A program made the translations under genes and the position numbers. A model generated the notes under the pieces. That model saw nothing but the letters and a program-made list of their open reading frames with translations, was not told the origin of the DNA and did not search any database. 64,000 nucleotides of DNA from Sacculina carcini (taxonomy: Eukaryota > Arthropoda > Thecostraca > Sacculinidae). The stretch is taken from NCBI GenBank assembly GCA_916048095.2, contig OU696589.1, positions 6,578,183 to 6,642,182 on the forward strand, given 5' to 3'. Below are positions 1 through 11,087 of this stretch, in pieces (position 1 is the first letter of the stretch; each line of letters opens with the position of its first letter).

Positions 1-1030
1 GTGTGTATTTGTGTGTGTCAGTTTGTGTGTCATTGTGTGTGGCAGTGTGTGTCATTGTGTGTGTCATTGTGTGTGTCATTGTGTGTATGTGTGTCTTTGT
101 GTGTCAGTGTGTGTGTCATTGTGTGTCAGTGTGTGTCATTGTGTCATTGTGTGTGTCATTGTGTGGCAGTGTGTGTCTTTGTGTGTCATTGTGTGTGTCA
201 TTGTGTGTATGTGTCATTGTGTGTGTCTTTGTGCGTGTCATTGTGTGTATGTGTGTCTTTGTGTGTCAGTGTGTGTGTCATTGTGTGTCAGTGTGTGTCA
301 TTGTGTGTCATTGTGTGTGTCATTGTGTGGCAGTGTGTGTCTTTGTGTGTCATTGTGTGTGTCATTGTGTGTTTCATTGTGTATGTCTTTGTGCGTGTCA
401 TTGTGTGTATGTGTGTCATTGTGTGTGTCAGTGTGTGTATGTGTGTGTGTGTGTCAGTTTGTGTCAGTGTGTGTCTTTGTGTGTGTCATTGTGTGTCATT
501 ATGTGTGTGTCTTTGTGTGTGTATGTGTGTGTATGTGTGTGTCTTTGTGTGTGTCAGTGTGTGTGTCATTGTGTGTATGTGTGTGTATGTGTGTGTATGT
601 GTGTGTGTCTTTGTGTGTGTCATTGTGTGTCAGTGTGTGTGTCATTGTGTGTATGTGTGTGTCTTTGTGTGTGTTTTTGTGTGTCAGTTTGTGTGTCAGT
701 GTGTGTGTCATTGTGTGTCATTGTGTCAGTGTGTGTGTCATTGTGTGTCAGTGTGTTTGTATTTGTGTGTCTTTGTGTGTCAGTGTGTGTGTCTTTGTGT
801 GTCAGTGTGTGTGTGTCATTGTGTGTGTCAGTGTGTGTGTCATTGTGTGTCTTTGTGTGTCAGTGTGTGTGTGTGTGTGTGTGTGTGTCATTGTGTGTAT
901 CATTGTGTGTGTCATTGTGTGTGTATTTGTGTCATTATGTGTGTCATTGTGTGTATCATTGTGTGTGTCATTATGTGTGTCATTGTGTCATTGTGTGTAT
1001 TTGTGTCAGTGGGGATGTGTGTGTGTAAAT
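1..1030. repeat. Imperfect (GT)n array, about 1 kb
   Basis: GT dinucleotides are interrupted every 8-14 bases by TCATT, TCAGT or TCTTT, so the array is a compound microsatellite rather than a pure one. Long open frames of V/C/S residues in all three plus frames follow from the repeat and are not genes. The left end lies outside the window. Confidence 0.95.
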
Positions 1031-1075
1031 TGCTTTATTGTACTCCAATAAGTTGGCTTTTCAGTACAATTTCAA

Positions 1076-1077
<2 letters not shown>

Positions 1078-1142
<65 letters not shown>
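1078..1142. repeat. (TA)n microsatellite
   Basis: About 32 TA units. The array abuts a Penelope-like terminal fragment, a common arrangement for retroelement ends inserted at or extending TA tracts. Confidence 0.95.
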
Positions 1143-1148
<6 letters not shown>

Positions 1149-1290
1149 TTGAAGTTTTCGACATATACGAAGAGAGAGAAGAAAACACAAATGACTGCCA
1201 CTTTAGTCAAACGTTTCGGTCTTGACTGATCTGTCTATAGTCACTGACGAAGGTCTCAAGACCGAAACGTTTGACTAACTGACAAATATT
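1143..1290 (-). mobile_element. Penelope-like terminal fragment with hammerhead-like motif
   Basis: A 22-bp inverted repeat (arms near 1205-1226 and 1256-1277) surrounds a short loop. It contains CTGACGA, a five-base stem GGTCT/AGACC and GAAAC (1244-1268), the layout of a hammerhead ribozyme core. The outer arm continues into sequence that is also present at 34960-35095, on the other strand. This motif near element ends is known for Penelope-like elements. Assignment is by motif only, because no reverse transcriptase is seen, and one unpaired A follows CTGACGA. Confidence 0.45.
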
Positions 1291-2434
1291 TGCACACATA
1301 TATGAGTAATTACACGGTATGTATATATGACATCAAATGACACTTGCAGACAAACATATATACACACTCACACATACACACAAACATAAGCACATACTAG
1401 GAAGAATATACAGCATACATGAATCTAGCAGCATCATAATTTAGCTGCTTTCTTCCTACCTCAGTTCTGATTGAAGGATGAATTATATCTCCTTTACGTG
1501 TGTTGATTATTTTTTCACTTCGTTGTACAGTTTCAAATATTATGGATGACTCTTGTGTAAGTAATATGGACTTCACAAGTCGTCTTCGATTGTGTGTGTC
1601 ACAGTGTTTGTGTGTGTGTCCCTTCTTTCTTCTGAATGTAGTAAAATTTCACTTTGGTTTTGTAGTTTATCATTTTTTTCATTAGTTATATTTTGTTTGG
1701 TCTTGTTTTCTTCCTATTTTATCTTATTTCTCTCGTTTGTGCTGTGTTCTCTGTGTGTTAACGTATCGATTGGTGATGTTTTGCTTCACGAGCTTGCACC
1801 AGCCATTTGATACCAGCTATTTTTAACGAAACCCGTCGTGTATACTGATTCATACACACACGCGCTCTCTCGCACTTTCAAAATACACCTCTCCCTCTCT
1901 CTCTGTCATCAAATAGGCTTGCAATACAAAATGGAATGTATATGTCAAATTTAGCATAGTGGACGTACAATCACTTTTGTACAGGCATGTGTGTGTGTAT
2001 TTGTGTGTGTGTGTGTGTGTCTGTCAGTATGTTAGTGCTAGTGTGAATGTGTGTGTGTGTGTGTGTCAGTATGTTAGTGCTAGTGTGAATATGTGTGTGT
2101 GTGTGTGTGTGTCAATATGTGTTAGTGCTAGTGTGAATGTGTGTGTGTGTGTATATATTTGTGTATGTGTGTAAGTGTGTGTTTGTATGTGTGTCTGTTT
2201 TGTATTGCCTGTCTGATTAAACCAGTGGGTTTTTTTTATTTGGCGTTGTGCAATGGTGCTGATTGGAACACTCACACACTTTCTTTCTCTGCTTCTCTCT
2301 CTCTCTCTGTTTTTATTTCTGTCGCTATTTTCTATTGGCGTGTATTGTTCTATTTTCGGTTGTAACGTTGAAATCACACCGCCGCACCACTAGAATTAAT
2401 GGCTTTTGCTTCGTACATTTCCGGTCACGCTACG

Positions 2435-2475
<41 letters not shown>

Positions 2476-4150
2476 AGTGTGTGTGTGAACTGTTATCTGT
2501 GACACATACACAGCGTGTATGGTATATGAGCATGTAAGGTATTTTCACGGGTAGCATAGTGATATGAATCACAGCGTCAAATGGGGTTTCATCAGTGTAT
2601 TTATGACTAACACCGTAACACACACACACACACAATTTAGCAAAAAAAGGTCAAAATAGTCTGAAAAATATGGCATCATTTCATTCTGCGTGACTTTTTC
2701 AGTATGATTTCTATGCTTGCCAGCCTATTTTTTAGTTATGTGCATGTACTAATGTTTAGTTTTCGTTATATTTAATATGAAAAAGAGCACATTGAATACC
2801 AACAAGTATTCATCGTTAATACAACAAATTACAACAACAATATTTCTATTCTCCCAAACTCCACTCTCTTCTTCATCCAGCCAAACTTCTTAATCTCGCC
2901 TCATTGTTGATTGTCGGTTGTCATAGCAACCAGCATACAAGCGACAAATACACACACACACACAACTGAAATAAATATAACTTCGCAAACAGTTAGTAAA
3001 TACAGTATATGATAACCTAAAAGCAACGCAATCGCTATAGACAGTATTTTGCGTGTTTTCTTCACCTGGTTTTGTTGATTGTACAATATGTTCATGCGTA
3101 TATTGGAGTTGAAAGCACTACGATGTGATACCTAGTCAATTCTATAGCATGATAGCATAGTTTTGTTTATATTTGGCGACATTTCGGTGAAATATCATAA
3201 TTCTTTTGTCTCGGCGGTGCTCAGGTAACAGCCGCACGAGACAGCTCTGTCTTGACACCCGGCTTTCATTTCAGTGGCGTGTATTTTGTATGCATGGCGT
3301 GTGTGTGTGTGTGCGTATTTTTATAAGGTATCTCCATTCTTTTGCACGAATTCCTTTGAGAATTTCGACTTGGTGCATTGCCCATATTTTTCCCAGTCGC
3401 TTTTTTTCCGGCTACAAGGCTGATCATGGAATACAAAATAACATTTTCATGACGCAAATGTGGAATTTTATTTTGTGTTTTTCTGACGAAATCCTGTCAT
3501 TTCAGTTTTGATAAAACTATTCGTCTCCATACATACTGTACAAATTCCTCAGACATATCGGCGGTACGTCTTTTTGAAGATTTTGCGAAACATTTATTCT
3601 GTTTTTTTCTGTCTCACAATGTTTCGTGACAGAACAGGAATAAGCAGATGTCTGGAGAAAATATTTCATCTGTATGTCTGTCTGCTACTCTTTCTAAACT
3701 GAGACTCAAGTTAGTCACGAAATAATTGATTATGAACAATTAGTGATTAGTGAACCAGTGGTCTAGTTGATGGTGGCAATATCTCAATGACGTACGATTT
3801 GACTCCATTCTTGTCTCCGGCTCTTCATCTCGTGATTTTTACTAATTTTTGTGTTCACTTATGTAATATTTGTGTTTGACCAAAATTGCTATGTATATTG
3901 TTTGCAATTTTAGCTGTTTTTTCTAGTTGCATGTATTTTAAATTGGGTTGATGTTTAATTCAGTGGTGGAGATGACAGGATTTTCTTCACACCGTGAAAA
4001 TGTGTTTGCAACTGTTCAATGTGTTTCTATTCTGTGATCGTGTGTGAACCAAGCTGCAGTTTCTGGGCTCTGTCAGAGCCGTTTTCATTCGTTCACAACT
4101 GGCATTGCTAATTCAAGCTCGTGCGTATGCTTGTCTTGATACTTTCATGT
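1291..4150. other. Noncoding, AT-rich, with GT tracts
   Basis: GT tracts lie at 1987-2160 and 2437-2476, with three copies of a phrase containing GTCAGTATGTTAGTGCTAG near 2022-2130. No open frame has coding character or recognisable homology. The stretch is probably an intron or the 5' flank of the gene whose terminal exon is at 4602. Confidence 0.6.
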
Positions 4151-4157
4151 GTTGTCG

Positions 4158-4505
4158 CTGGTTTCCATGGAAACGTGTTGCCATGACAACGTATTGTCGT
4201 TGATTTCCACAGTCGCGTGTTGTCATGACAACGTGTTGTGTTGGAACGTATTGTCATGGAAACGTGTTGTTGATTGCCATGGTCGCGTGTCATGGAAACG
4301 TATCGTCATGACAACGTGTTGTTTTGAAAGCGTGTTGCCATGACAACGCGTTGTTTTCATAGCAGCTGGTTGTCTAAGAAACATGTCATGGCAACGTGTT
4401 GTCGTTGGTTGCCATGACAACACATTGTCGCTGATTTCCGTTGCAGCTTGTTGTCTTGGAAACTTGTTGTCATGGAAACGTATTGTTGTTGGTTGTCATG
4501 GTGGC
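4158..4505. promoter_or_regulatory. Cluster of X-box (RFX)-like inverted repeats
   Basis: About a dozen imperfect copies of the palindrome GTTGYCATGRNAAC are packed into 350 bp. Clear ones are at 4161-4174 (GTTTCCATGGAAAC), 4177-4190, 4219-4232, 4333-4346 and 4408-4421 (the last four GTTGCCATGACAAC or GTTGTCATGACAAC) and 4466-4479. The RFX X-box consensus is GTTNCC followed by 0-3 bases and RGYAAC, so several units fit it fully. The cluster may be a degenerate minisatellite whose unit happens to be an X-box. It lies about 100 bp before a terminal exon. Confidence 0.5.
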
Positions 4506-4546
4506 GTCTTAAGTGGCAAACATTGTATGAGCATTTTAGTGGTAAT

Positions 4547-4592
<46 letters not shown>
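4547..4592. repeat. (GT)n microsatellite at a 3' splice site
   Basis: A pure GT tract ends nine bases before the predicted acceptor (cag at 4599-4601) of the 4602 exon, in the place of a normal pyrimidine tract. Confidence 0.85.
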
Positions 4593-4595
<3 letters not shown>

Positions 4596-4601
4596 AGACA
4601 G

Positions 4602-4790
4602 ACATGTCTGTGCTACATGTCCGACGCTGACTTCACAGGGGTGGACAGTCTAGCTGAACGTGCGGCCAGTGCCGGTTTCTTGAGCGACCAACACGTTCAA
4701 CGTCTTCAACAAGTCGGTCTGCTGCAGCCGCTCACCAGTCAGCAGCAGAAACAGGAGCAGCAGTCGAACTCTCACGAGTCCGCCTCATAA
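4602..4790 (+). CDS. Terminal coding exon of an unrecognised gene
   Basis: An open frame follows the acceptor GAGACAG and runs 62 codons to a TAA. The peptide begins TCLCYMSDADF and contains AERAASAGFLSDQH, a leucine-rich amphipathic stretch (VQRLQQVGLLQPL) and a Gln/Ser-rich tail. Base composition is much more GC-rich than its surroundings and third positions look coding. Two AATAAA signals follow at 4939 and 4953, which supports a last exon. I do not recognise the family. Upstream exons are not visible in the repeat-rich 4.5 kb to the left and may lie outside the window. Confidence 0.6.
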   Translation, partial: TCLCYMSDADFTGVDSLAERAASAGFLSDQHVQRLQQVGLLQPLTSQQQKQEQQSNSHESAS

Positions 4791-4938
4791 CTCACAAATG
4801 TCTGTTGTTTCTCGGTGACTGACCAGTGAGTCACTGTGAAGTGACTTATCGTCATATCGTGTCAACGTGATGAGTCAACAGTAAATGTGTCAGCGTGGAC
4901 GACAATAGAACATGTGATGGTTACCCGAGGAGTTTATA

Positions 4939-4958
4939 AATAAAAAGTTTTCAATAAA
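4939..4958 (+). terminator. Two AATAAA polyadenylation signals
   Basis: AATAAA occurs at 4939-4944 and 4953-4958, about 150 bp after the TAA of the terminal exon at 4602-4790. Confidence 0.6.
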
Positions 4959-4969
4959 CATCAACACTG

Positions 4970-6027
4970 CATTTAGAACATTTTGTGAAATAATTTGAGT
5001 AAATTTAATTTGGGACGTATTGGTTTCTCAAAACGGAAAATTATTAATAATCACGATGAAATAATTATATTCAAACCCATTTGAAGTATATTTTCATGTG
5101 AGCGTATATCGATCTTGTGAAAAACCACAAATTAATCTAGCTAAAATAATAAGTGATATTTTTTCGAAAACCATTTAATAAAGTTAATTGAAAATCTATG
5201 AAAAAATATAATCGAACACGTAATAATCATGATTCATATACGTAATCGGCGCACATTTTTTACCAAGTTAACGTGCGTTATTGTTGTGAGCACTTGCGGT
5301 CTGCAAACAGCCAACTCACTTGCTGAATTAAGTTCGTGCATAGCAATTACATTGACATTACGTAGAAGAAAAAACTCTTGACATTAGCATGACGAACAAC
5401 GCGAAATTTTGTCACCCTTTTATTTATGTTCAAACACACTAACAAACTCGACTTATCCGTACAAAATGATGATAAGTTGTATTATTTTGATGAAAAATGT
5501 CCATTGCCTGTGATCCTGTCTGAAATAACAACGTAATAGGCCAGCGTACGTAACAGAGGCAGTGTGTGTGTGTGTGTGCGTGCTAGTGCGGGATTAATTA
5601 TTGGCGCCGTGCTGAACATCCGGGAGAAAGGTCGACAACAATAGGCGGATGTCAAGTGCAACTACAGTGCCTCGTGTATTAACGCACGTGCGCTAGGATT
5701 TACTGAACCAATCGGGCCCAAATAAGATATTTAACAAGACAGAGTATTACGAGGCTTGTATCTCCTTATATGAGCTGTCACCGAGTTGTCCAACCTGCTT
5801 GCGAATGTAACTTGCTTCTTGAGACCAATCTCGTTTCAAGCTATACCTTGAGACTGTACTGTTCAATCAAAATCCGTCGATTGGCGAAATTGCTGATTCA
5901 GGCTGAAATTTCCAGAAGACAAGCTGGCTTCTCGCCAGTTTGCGTGGAATTTTTAGTCAGTACACTTGTAGATATTAACATGCCACACTGAGAAAAGTTG
6001 ATTGTACATAATATAACCTCGGGATGG
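4970..6027. other. AT-rich intergenic sequence
   Basis: No supported gene. A short GT tract is at 5562-5578. The open frame at 5770-5991 has no coding signature. Confidence 0.6.
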
Positions 6028-6370
6028 CAGGGGTGTAGATTTGTGTCGAGGCTCGGGGAGATGACAGCCATCAAGTATTAGTGTTCTAAGTTGACTCAGT
6101 TGGCCAATTGCATGAGACCCTCAACCATTTTCGGCCTAATCAATTACAACACACATACCTCAATGAAAAGTATATTACATAAAGTATAATTTTTCAAATA
6201 TTTATCATTTTTTTCATTCCTCATGTATTATTTTTGCTGTGTTGATTTTTATGATAAAATACCCAATGAACTGAACTCAGCAGAATTATCCAGGGGTATA
6301 ATTGCATATTCATACTCCATAGTCAATTTGTCGGGGGTATATATATACCCCCCAGGATCTATTGCCCATG
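6028..6370 (+). mobile_element. MITE family A, copy 1
   Basis: This 343-bp noncoding repeat also occurs at 9874-10258 and 33478-33792, with a partial copy at 36667-36790. Shared landmarks are a start GGTGTAGATTTGTGTCGAGG, a middle GTTGACTCAGTTGG and an end CCCCAGGATYTAYGCCCATG. Terminal bases form a short inverted repeat, best seen in the copy at 9874. No transposase is encoded. Confidence 0.75.
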
Positions 6371-6591
6371 GGGGCAAATACTTGGGGAGTTGTACAACAC
6401 TCATGTTTATTTGCTTTGCGTCCATTGATTGTGCTTCTGAGAACTGCGAGTGAGTCGCAGTATGGCATGCAACACAGTCGCGTTCAAACACACGCGCACT
6501 CCAACACCATTCGGCAGCTTCCGTTCCAGGAACCAGACAGGTGTAGCTATTTTGATGCGCTGGCGAAAATATTTCAACAAGCCGCGATCAC

Positions 6592-6800
6592 CAGAGCCGT
6601 AGCAACCGCCCCCCGCACCCCCCCCCCAGGCCGGAAGGGGGCCCGTGGGTTGAGGGCCCCGTTGCTTCACGCATGATATTGAAATTTATCATAAAGTAGC
6701 GCATAAAAGTACGCATAAAGTCCCCAGGAGACCGAGGAGCTGCTCGAAACTGCATTTTTTCCTAAGTCGAACCTCTGTTATAATGATGCTATATTTTCCA
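6592..6800 (+). mobile_element. hAT-type MITE family B, right-truncated copy
   Basis: Starts CAGAGCCGTAGCAACC and shares about 180 bp with the complete copy at 48981-49224, including ATAAAGTNGCGCATAAAAGTA and CCCCAGGAGACCGAGG. The right terminal repeat is not found here, so this copy is truncated or strongly diverged. Confidence 0.6.
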
Positions 6801-7510
6801 GATAATTACGGAAATCACCAATTTGGCGCCACTGAAAAACTCACGTCTCTCCCAAAAAAGGCCAAACAAATGAGAGACGAAATGAAGTTTAAACAATGAC
6901 AATTTGAGTCTTTAATGATTCATAGCCATGGAGTGGTGTTAGTACGACTTGGCACTCCGCCAAATGCGCATGTCTTTTTTAGAAAAGTGATAATTCGTTT
7001 TCACGCGCTTGACTTGCAGCAGCGCTAGCATGTTGGAAATGCATTTAGAGTTTCAATAGAGATTGCAGTTAACAATTCTAAATAATAACTACCAACCAAA
7101 AGGATACACTTGTTGCCATATATATATCTATATATATAAAAGTATATATATATATATATTCACAGCACTCCTTACTAGTATCACACCTGGTATCTGTATT
7201 GTCTGTATATACCAATATATATGTATCTAAGTATGCAATAAGACCAGGTTTAGGCGATTGAACGAGAACGCAACAGATAATAATGGCATATATTGTTTGA
7301 TGCTGGCATTGGTCATAAATGGCCGACAACTTGTGTTGAATAGTTTTTAACAATGATAAAAATAAGCCTATCTCAAATGAACGCGAACCAAGTCACAGGA
7401 TTGATAATATTTGCTTAAGCTCACAACGAGATTTGTGTCCAGTCAACTTATCATCAAGTTATCAATTCGCTGTTCACTGCGTCGGCGTTTCCTGCAGGAC
7501 ATTCGGGGAA
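6801..7510. other. Intergenic, TA-rich
   Basis: TA tracts lie at 7119-7160. It is the 3' flank of the minus-strand gene ending at 7511. No convincing gene is seen. Confidence 0.5.
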
Positions 7511-9067
7511 TCAACAACGACCTTGTTGTCTTCGTCTGGAGCCCACTCGACAATGATACTTATGAGACCACGAGTTCAACAGGCACTGCGCTCTTCCTTC
7601 TCTGTCTACTCTGATGCTGCCCTGAATTGACCAGTCCCCTGGCTGTTGCTGCTGGTCCACGTGCGAAATCTGCCGCACCGACGAACTGGAACGGTGGTAG
7701 GAGTGCGAGTGTTGGTAATGGGTGAGCGTGGCGCGAGTATGACGCTGCTGCTGCTCTGAGACACCCCCCGACCTCGTCTCTGACGTCATAGTCATGTGCC
7801 TACTCTCGCGGGCACTGTGGCCAACCTGCTGTGAGCGGGTTTCAACCTTCAACAGAGGATTCTTAGCTATCGTACCATCATAGGCAAATAAGTATCGCTC
7901 ACTTGGGGGACGGGCATTGCTGCCGAAATTACTGGGAAAGTGAGTCGAGATCGAGGTATTGCTTAACTTCACCGTCTGCTGATGGTGCTGAGCAGTTTCA
8001 ACCGAACTCGATGTCCACACTCGATGACCACTCGTACTGACGTTTGATGCGTGAGCCATCATCGGCAACGGACTCTCCACCACCGTTCCGTCATACATGA
8101 ACATCTTGCCACGCGCATTGGAGCGTTGGTCCCTTGCAGAGTGGACGTCGGCAGGGAGATCAGGAGCCGCCACATTTGAGACGGTGGCATTCACTTGTCG
8201 CCAATGTAGCAACGCGTCATTGGAGGCGAGATGATCGGGAGTCAACTGACAAGACTGGCCTAGTCGCCAGCAGCCGGTGCTCCACTCAATCGTAGCGTCC
8301 TCGCTGGAGCAGTTCGACATCGTACAGTAGCCAGTGGCACCAAACTGCGACGGGACGATCACGTGTCCTTGCCGACATGGTCCTCGGGAGTATGGCGGGT
8401 AGCACTTGTTCCCAAGCAGAAGACGACCGCCGACACACAAATTTCGACGACATTCTACCTCCAAGGTGTCCTCATTGACTGCCAGACGACCTGTGCCTGC
8501 CGCCAGACAGCCGACAGAACCGAGCGGTTGACATTTAGCGCGCCACATCACGTGACCCTCGGGACACGTGCTGAGGCGGCATTCGGCACGTGAGCGGCTG
8601 CTGTTGTAAATAAACAGCTGCCCGGCAGGACAAGGTCCTCGGTAGAACACCGGGTGACACGTGGACGAGCCCACGTGAACCGCATGACCGGCAGCGCAGT
8701 CACACGCCAGTTGTCCAGTCGGTTCCACGAGAGGAGCCTCGCCCGGGGCTCCGCACCAACTATCATTGAGCAGATTTTCGGCGTGCACGTGTTGGCAACT
8801 AGTCGTGGCGTTGGCGACCGTGCTGCTGGCCACCAGCACGCTGCCCGGCTGCCGACACAGCGCGTGCTGTTGCAACAGAGACACGCAGCGGTGCACGAGC
8901 GGCGAGTAGGCCTCCAGTTTTCTGTGTGGCCGGCAAATAAGAGGTTGCGATCGATCACGAACACTAGTGGACGTCGGCATTGCCACCAGCAGCCTCCAGC
9001 AGTTGCTTGATACGAGCAGGAGAAACAGTAGCAGTGAAGATGGCCTCCAATGAACTCCCCTCAGCAT
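7511..9067 (-). CDS. Secreted Cys-rich protein, DUF4789-like
   Basis: A single open frame of 518 codons runs from ATG at 9067. An in-frame ATG at 9100 is an alternative start. The first 30 residues form a signal peptide, with the hydrophobic core SLLLFLLLV. A central region of about 200 residues repeats a Cys motif: FYRGPCPAGQ, PPYSRGPCRQGH and related CxPLG units, each flanked by CxxxxC pairs. This matches the DUF4789 pattern known mainly from arthropod extracellular proteins of unknown function. The C-terminal half is Ser/Gln/His-rich, lacks Cys, and carries two copies of a short motif, MFMYDGTVVESPL and LFAYDGTIAKNPL, about 65 residues apart. The last 30 residues are basic. Family assignment is from memory of the motif; function is unknown. 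A further 5' exon cannot be excluded. Confidence 0.7.
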   Translation of the reverse strand: MLRGVHWRPSSLLLFLLLVSSNCWRLLVAMPTSTSVRDRSQPLICRPHRKLEAYSPLVHRCVSLLQQHALCRQPGSVLVASSTVANATTSCQHVHAENLLNDSWCGAPGEAPLVEPTGQLACDCAAGHAVHVGSSTCHPVFYRGPCPAGQLFIYNSSRSRAECRLSTCPEGHVMWRAKCQPLGSVGCLAAGTGRLAVNEDTLEVECRRNLCVGGRLLLGNKCYPPYSRGPCRQGHVIVPSQFGATGYCTMSNCSSEDATIEWSTGCWRLGQSCQLTPDHLASNDALLHWRQVNATVSNVAAPDLPADVHSARDQRSNARGKMFMYDGTVVESPLPMMAHASNVSTSGHRVWTSSSVETAQHHQQTVKLSNTSISTHFPSNFGSNARPPSERYLFAYDGTIAKNPLLKVETRSQQVGHSARESRHMTMTSETRSGGVSEQQQRHTRATLTHYQHSHSYHRSSSSVRQISHVDQQQQPGDWSIQGSIRVDREGRAQCLLNSWSHKYHCRVGSRRRQQGRC

Positions 9068-9100
9068 CACTGTTGTGATTGGAGGTCGACAGGCAAGCAT

Positions 9101-9720
9101 GGTGGTATGACCAAGCTCAACTGCTCGATAATACGTGTGTTTCCAAGCAACGACGATGAACAGAATTGGCAGGTCCGGCAGGTCACCTCGACCACACTGA
9201 TAATTCGCACCAGTGGTCTTCAAACATGTTCAAACGTGTTCGAGCATGCTGTCACATGCAATCTTCGTCGTCAGCGCAAGTTACAGCGCAGTGAAGCTCG
9301 GATCAATGAGACGATGAAAGAATGATCGATCGATGCGAGAAAATCCGCAGTGAAGTTGCATGAAATTAGTAGATAATTATTACTGTTTGAATAAGTGCAG
9401 TTTTCAGGAAGGCGAAAATTTTACAACAAGGCGTGCACACATCTTTCAGCGAGTCAAGCGCAGAACCAACGCGTGAATACCTCGACGAAAACACGAGTGA
9501 CAACAGCGTGACAACGAAGATGAACCAAGCAAAAAACTGATCAGAGAATGCTGATTCAGTGTGCTTCCAGTTCTACTACCTTTAACGCACACCCAAACAC
9601 CACCAGTGCCACTACACGACTGAAGCTCCGCGCGCACCTGTGTATGTGTGTATTTGTGTGTTGACAAACGACTCGTACGGCAGCGCGCACCACTCCTGCG
9701 TTCCTCGATGTCAATGAAAC

Positions 9721-9755
<35 letters not shown>

Positions 9756-9873
9756 CAGATCCGGCTGGGGCAAGCATGACGTGAGCATAACTGACACCTG
9801 CTCCGTCCTCTGTAATTTACCCCTCTCTCTCTCTTTGCATACCGGTAATTGTGCATTGTTAGAGTGCACACAC
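9101..9873. other. 5' flank of the DUF4789-like gene
   Basis: Noncoding apart from chance open frames. A (CA)n tract lies at 9720-9756. The probable promoter of the minus-strand gene is here, but no TATA or initiator can be assigned with confidence. Confidence 0.4.
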
Positions 9874-10258
9874 CATGGGTGTAGATTTGTGTCGAGGTTC
9901 GGGGGCCATCATGCATTAGTGTTCATCATGCATCATGCATTAGTGGCATGACAGCCATCATGCATTAGTGTTCAAAGTTGACTCAGTTGGGCAATTGCAT
10001 GAGACCCTTAAAATTTTTCACCCTATTCCTATTCCATTACAACACACATACCCCAATGAAAAGTATATTGCGTAATATAATTCTTCACATATTTATAATT
10101 TTTTACATTTTTTGTGTATTGCTATTTGCCTTCTTTGCTGATTTTGATGATAATTACCCAATGCACTGAACTCAGCAGAATTCCCGGGGGGTATAATTGC
10201 ATATTCATACCCCCAGTCAATTTATCGGGGGTATTACCCCCCAGGATTTACGCCCATG
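9874..10258 (+). mobile_element. MITE family A, copy 2, with target-site duplication
   Basis: The 385-bp copy starts CATGGGTGTAGATTT and ends AATTTACGCCCATG in complementary orientation (14-bp imperfect terminal inverted repeat). It is flanked on both sides by GCACACAC, an 8-bp duplication as made by hAT transposases, although the flank is low-complexity. No coding capacity. Confidence 0.75.
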
Positions 10259-10339
10259 GCACACACACACACACAAACACACGTACTCTTTGATGCCGGC
10301 GCATATAAAGGCTGAGGAATTGAAGTCACAAATCCTATA

Positions 10340-10672
10340 AGACGGGTGGGCAAACTTTTTCTATTGAGGCCCGGATAACAGGAAGAACCATGAGCGCGGG
10401 CCTTATAATCCTTCTGTTCAATACTTGCAAGCCAAAACTAAAGCTCTGTGAATTAAGACAAAATAACTGAGCTGGACATTTCATATTAATCATTGGTGAG
10501 ATTCATGCAATGAAAACAAACAAAAATAACTGTAACATGCTTACTTACTTTATATATTATGTAATAAGTTACGTGGATACATTTTATCAAGTAAACTCAA
10601 CTACCGCCAGCGGGCCTGATGAACTGACGTCACGGGCCTGATGAACTGACGTCACGGGCCTGACCTAGAAGA
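10340..10672. mobile_element. Possible hAT-type MITE
   Basis: Starts near GGGTGGGCAAACTTTTT, a phrase common at hAT MITE ends, and ends in a GCGGGCCTGA region that contains a 22-bp unit repeated twice with a partial third (10612-10668). Each full unit includes the palindrome TGACGTCA. Terminal repeats are not clean, so the boundaries are approximate. Confidence 0.35.
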
Positions 10673-10897
10673 GCGTAATCATGTGTACAATAAATCACGT
10701 AAATCTGTCCTTCCAAACCTCGTGCCAAATATATGTCATCGCCTTCCAATAGAACACGTTTACAATTTAGACGCAGTAACACAACGAAATTTGTGTAGAA
10801 CGATGAAATGTGTGCATTGTCCTAGCTGAAACAATAGTATATACCCGATCGTATTATTCAATAAACTACATACACACGCACGTACACACAATTAACC

Positions 10898-10966
10898 TGG
10901 CCTGTGGCTCAGTCGCTAGGGCATTGAACTCTGGTGTCACAGGTTCGAATCTCGATCAGTTTCGTT
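10898..10966 (+). mobile_element. tRNA-like SINE head, degenerate
   Basis: Contains an A-box-like TGTGGCTCAGTCGCTAGG and a B-box GGTTCGAATC with tRNA-like spacing, but acceptor-stem ends do not pair. It is read as a SINE promoter relic and not a working tRNA gene. Confidence 0.45.
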
Positions 10967-11087
10967 CAATAACACAAAGGAACATACAATCTCTTGTGTG
11001 ACATACAATCTCAAAACGGTGTAGATTTAATGTCAGCAGATAAATATCCAATCACACATACACACATTACATTAACACACATTTTAT

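Noticed and set aside
1-1152. Long V/C/S-rich open frames in three plus frames
   Set aside because: They are produced by (GT)n repeats with no stop codons; no complex sequence, no splice support.
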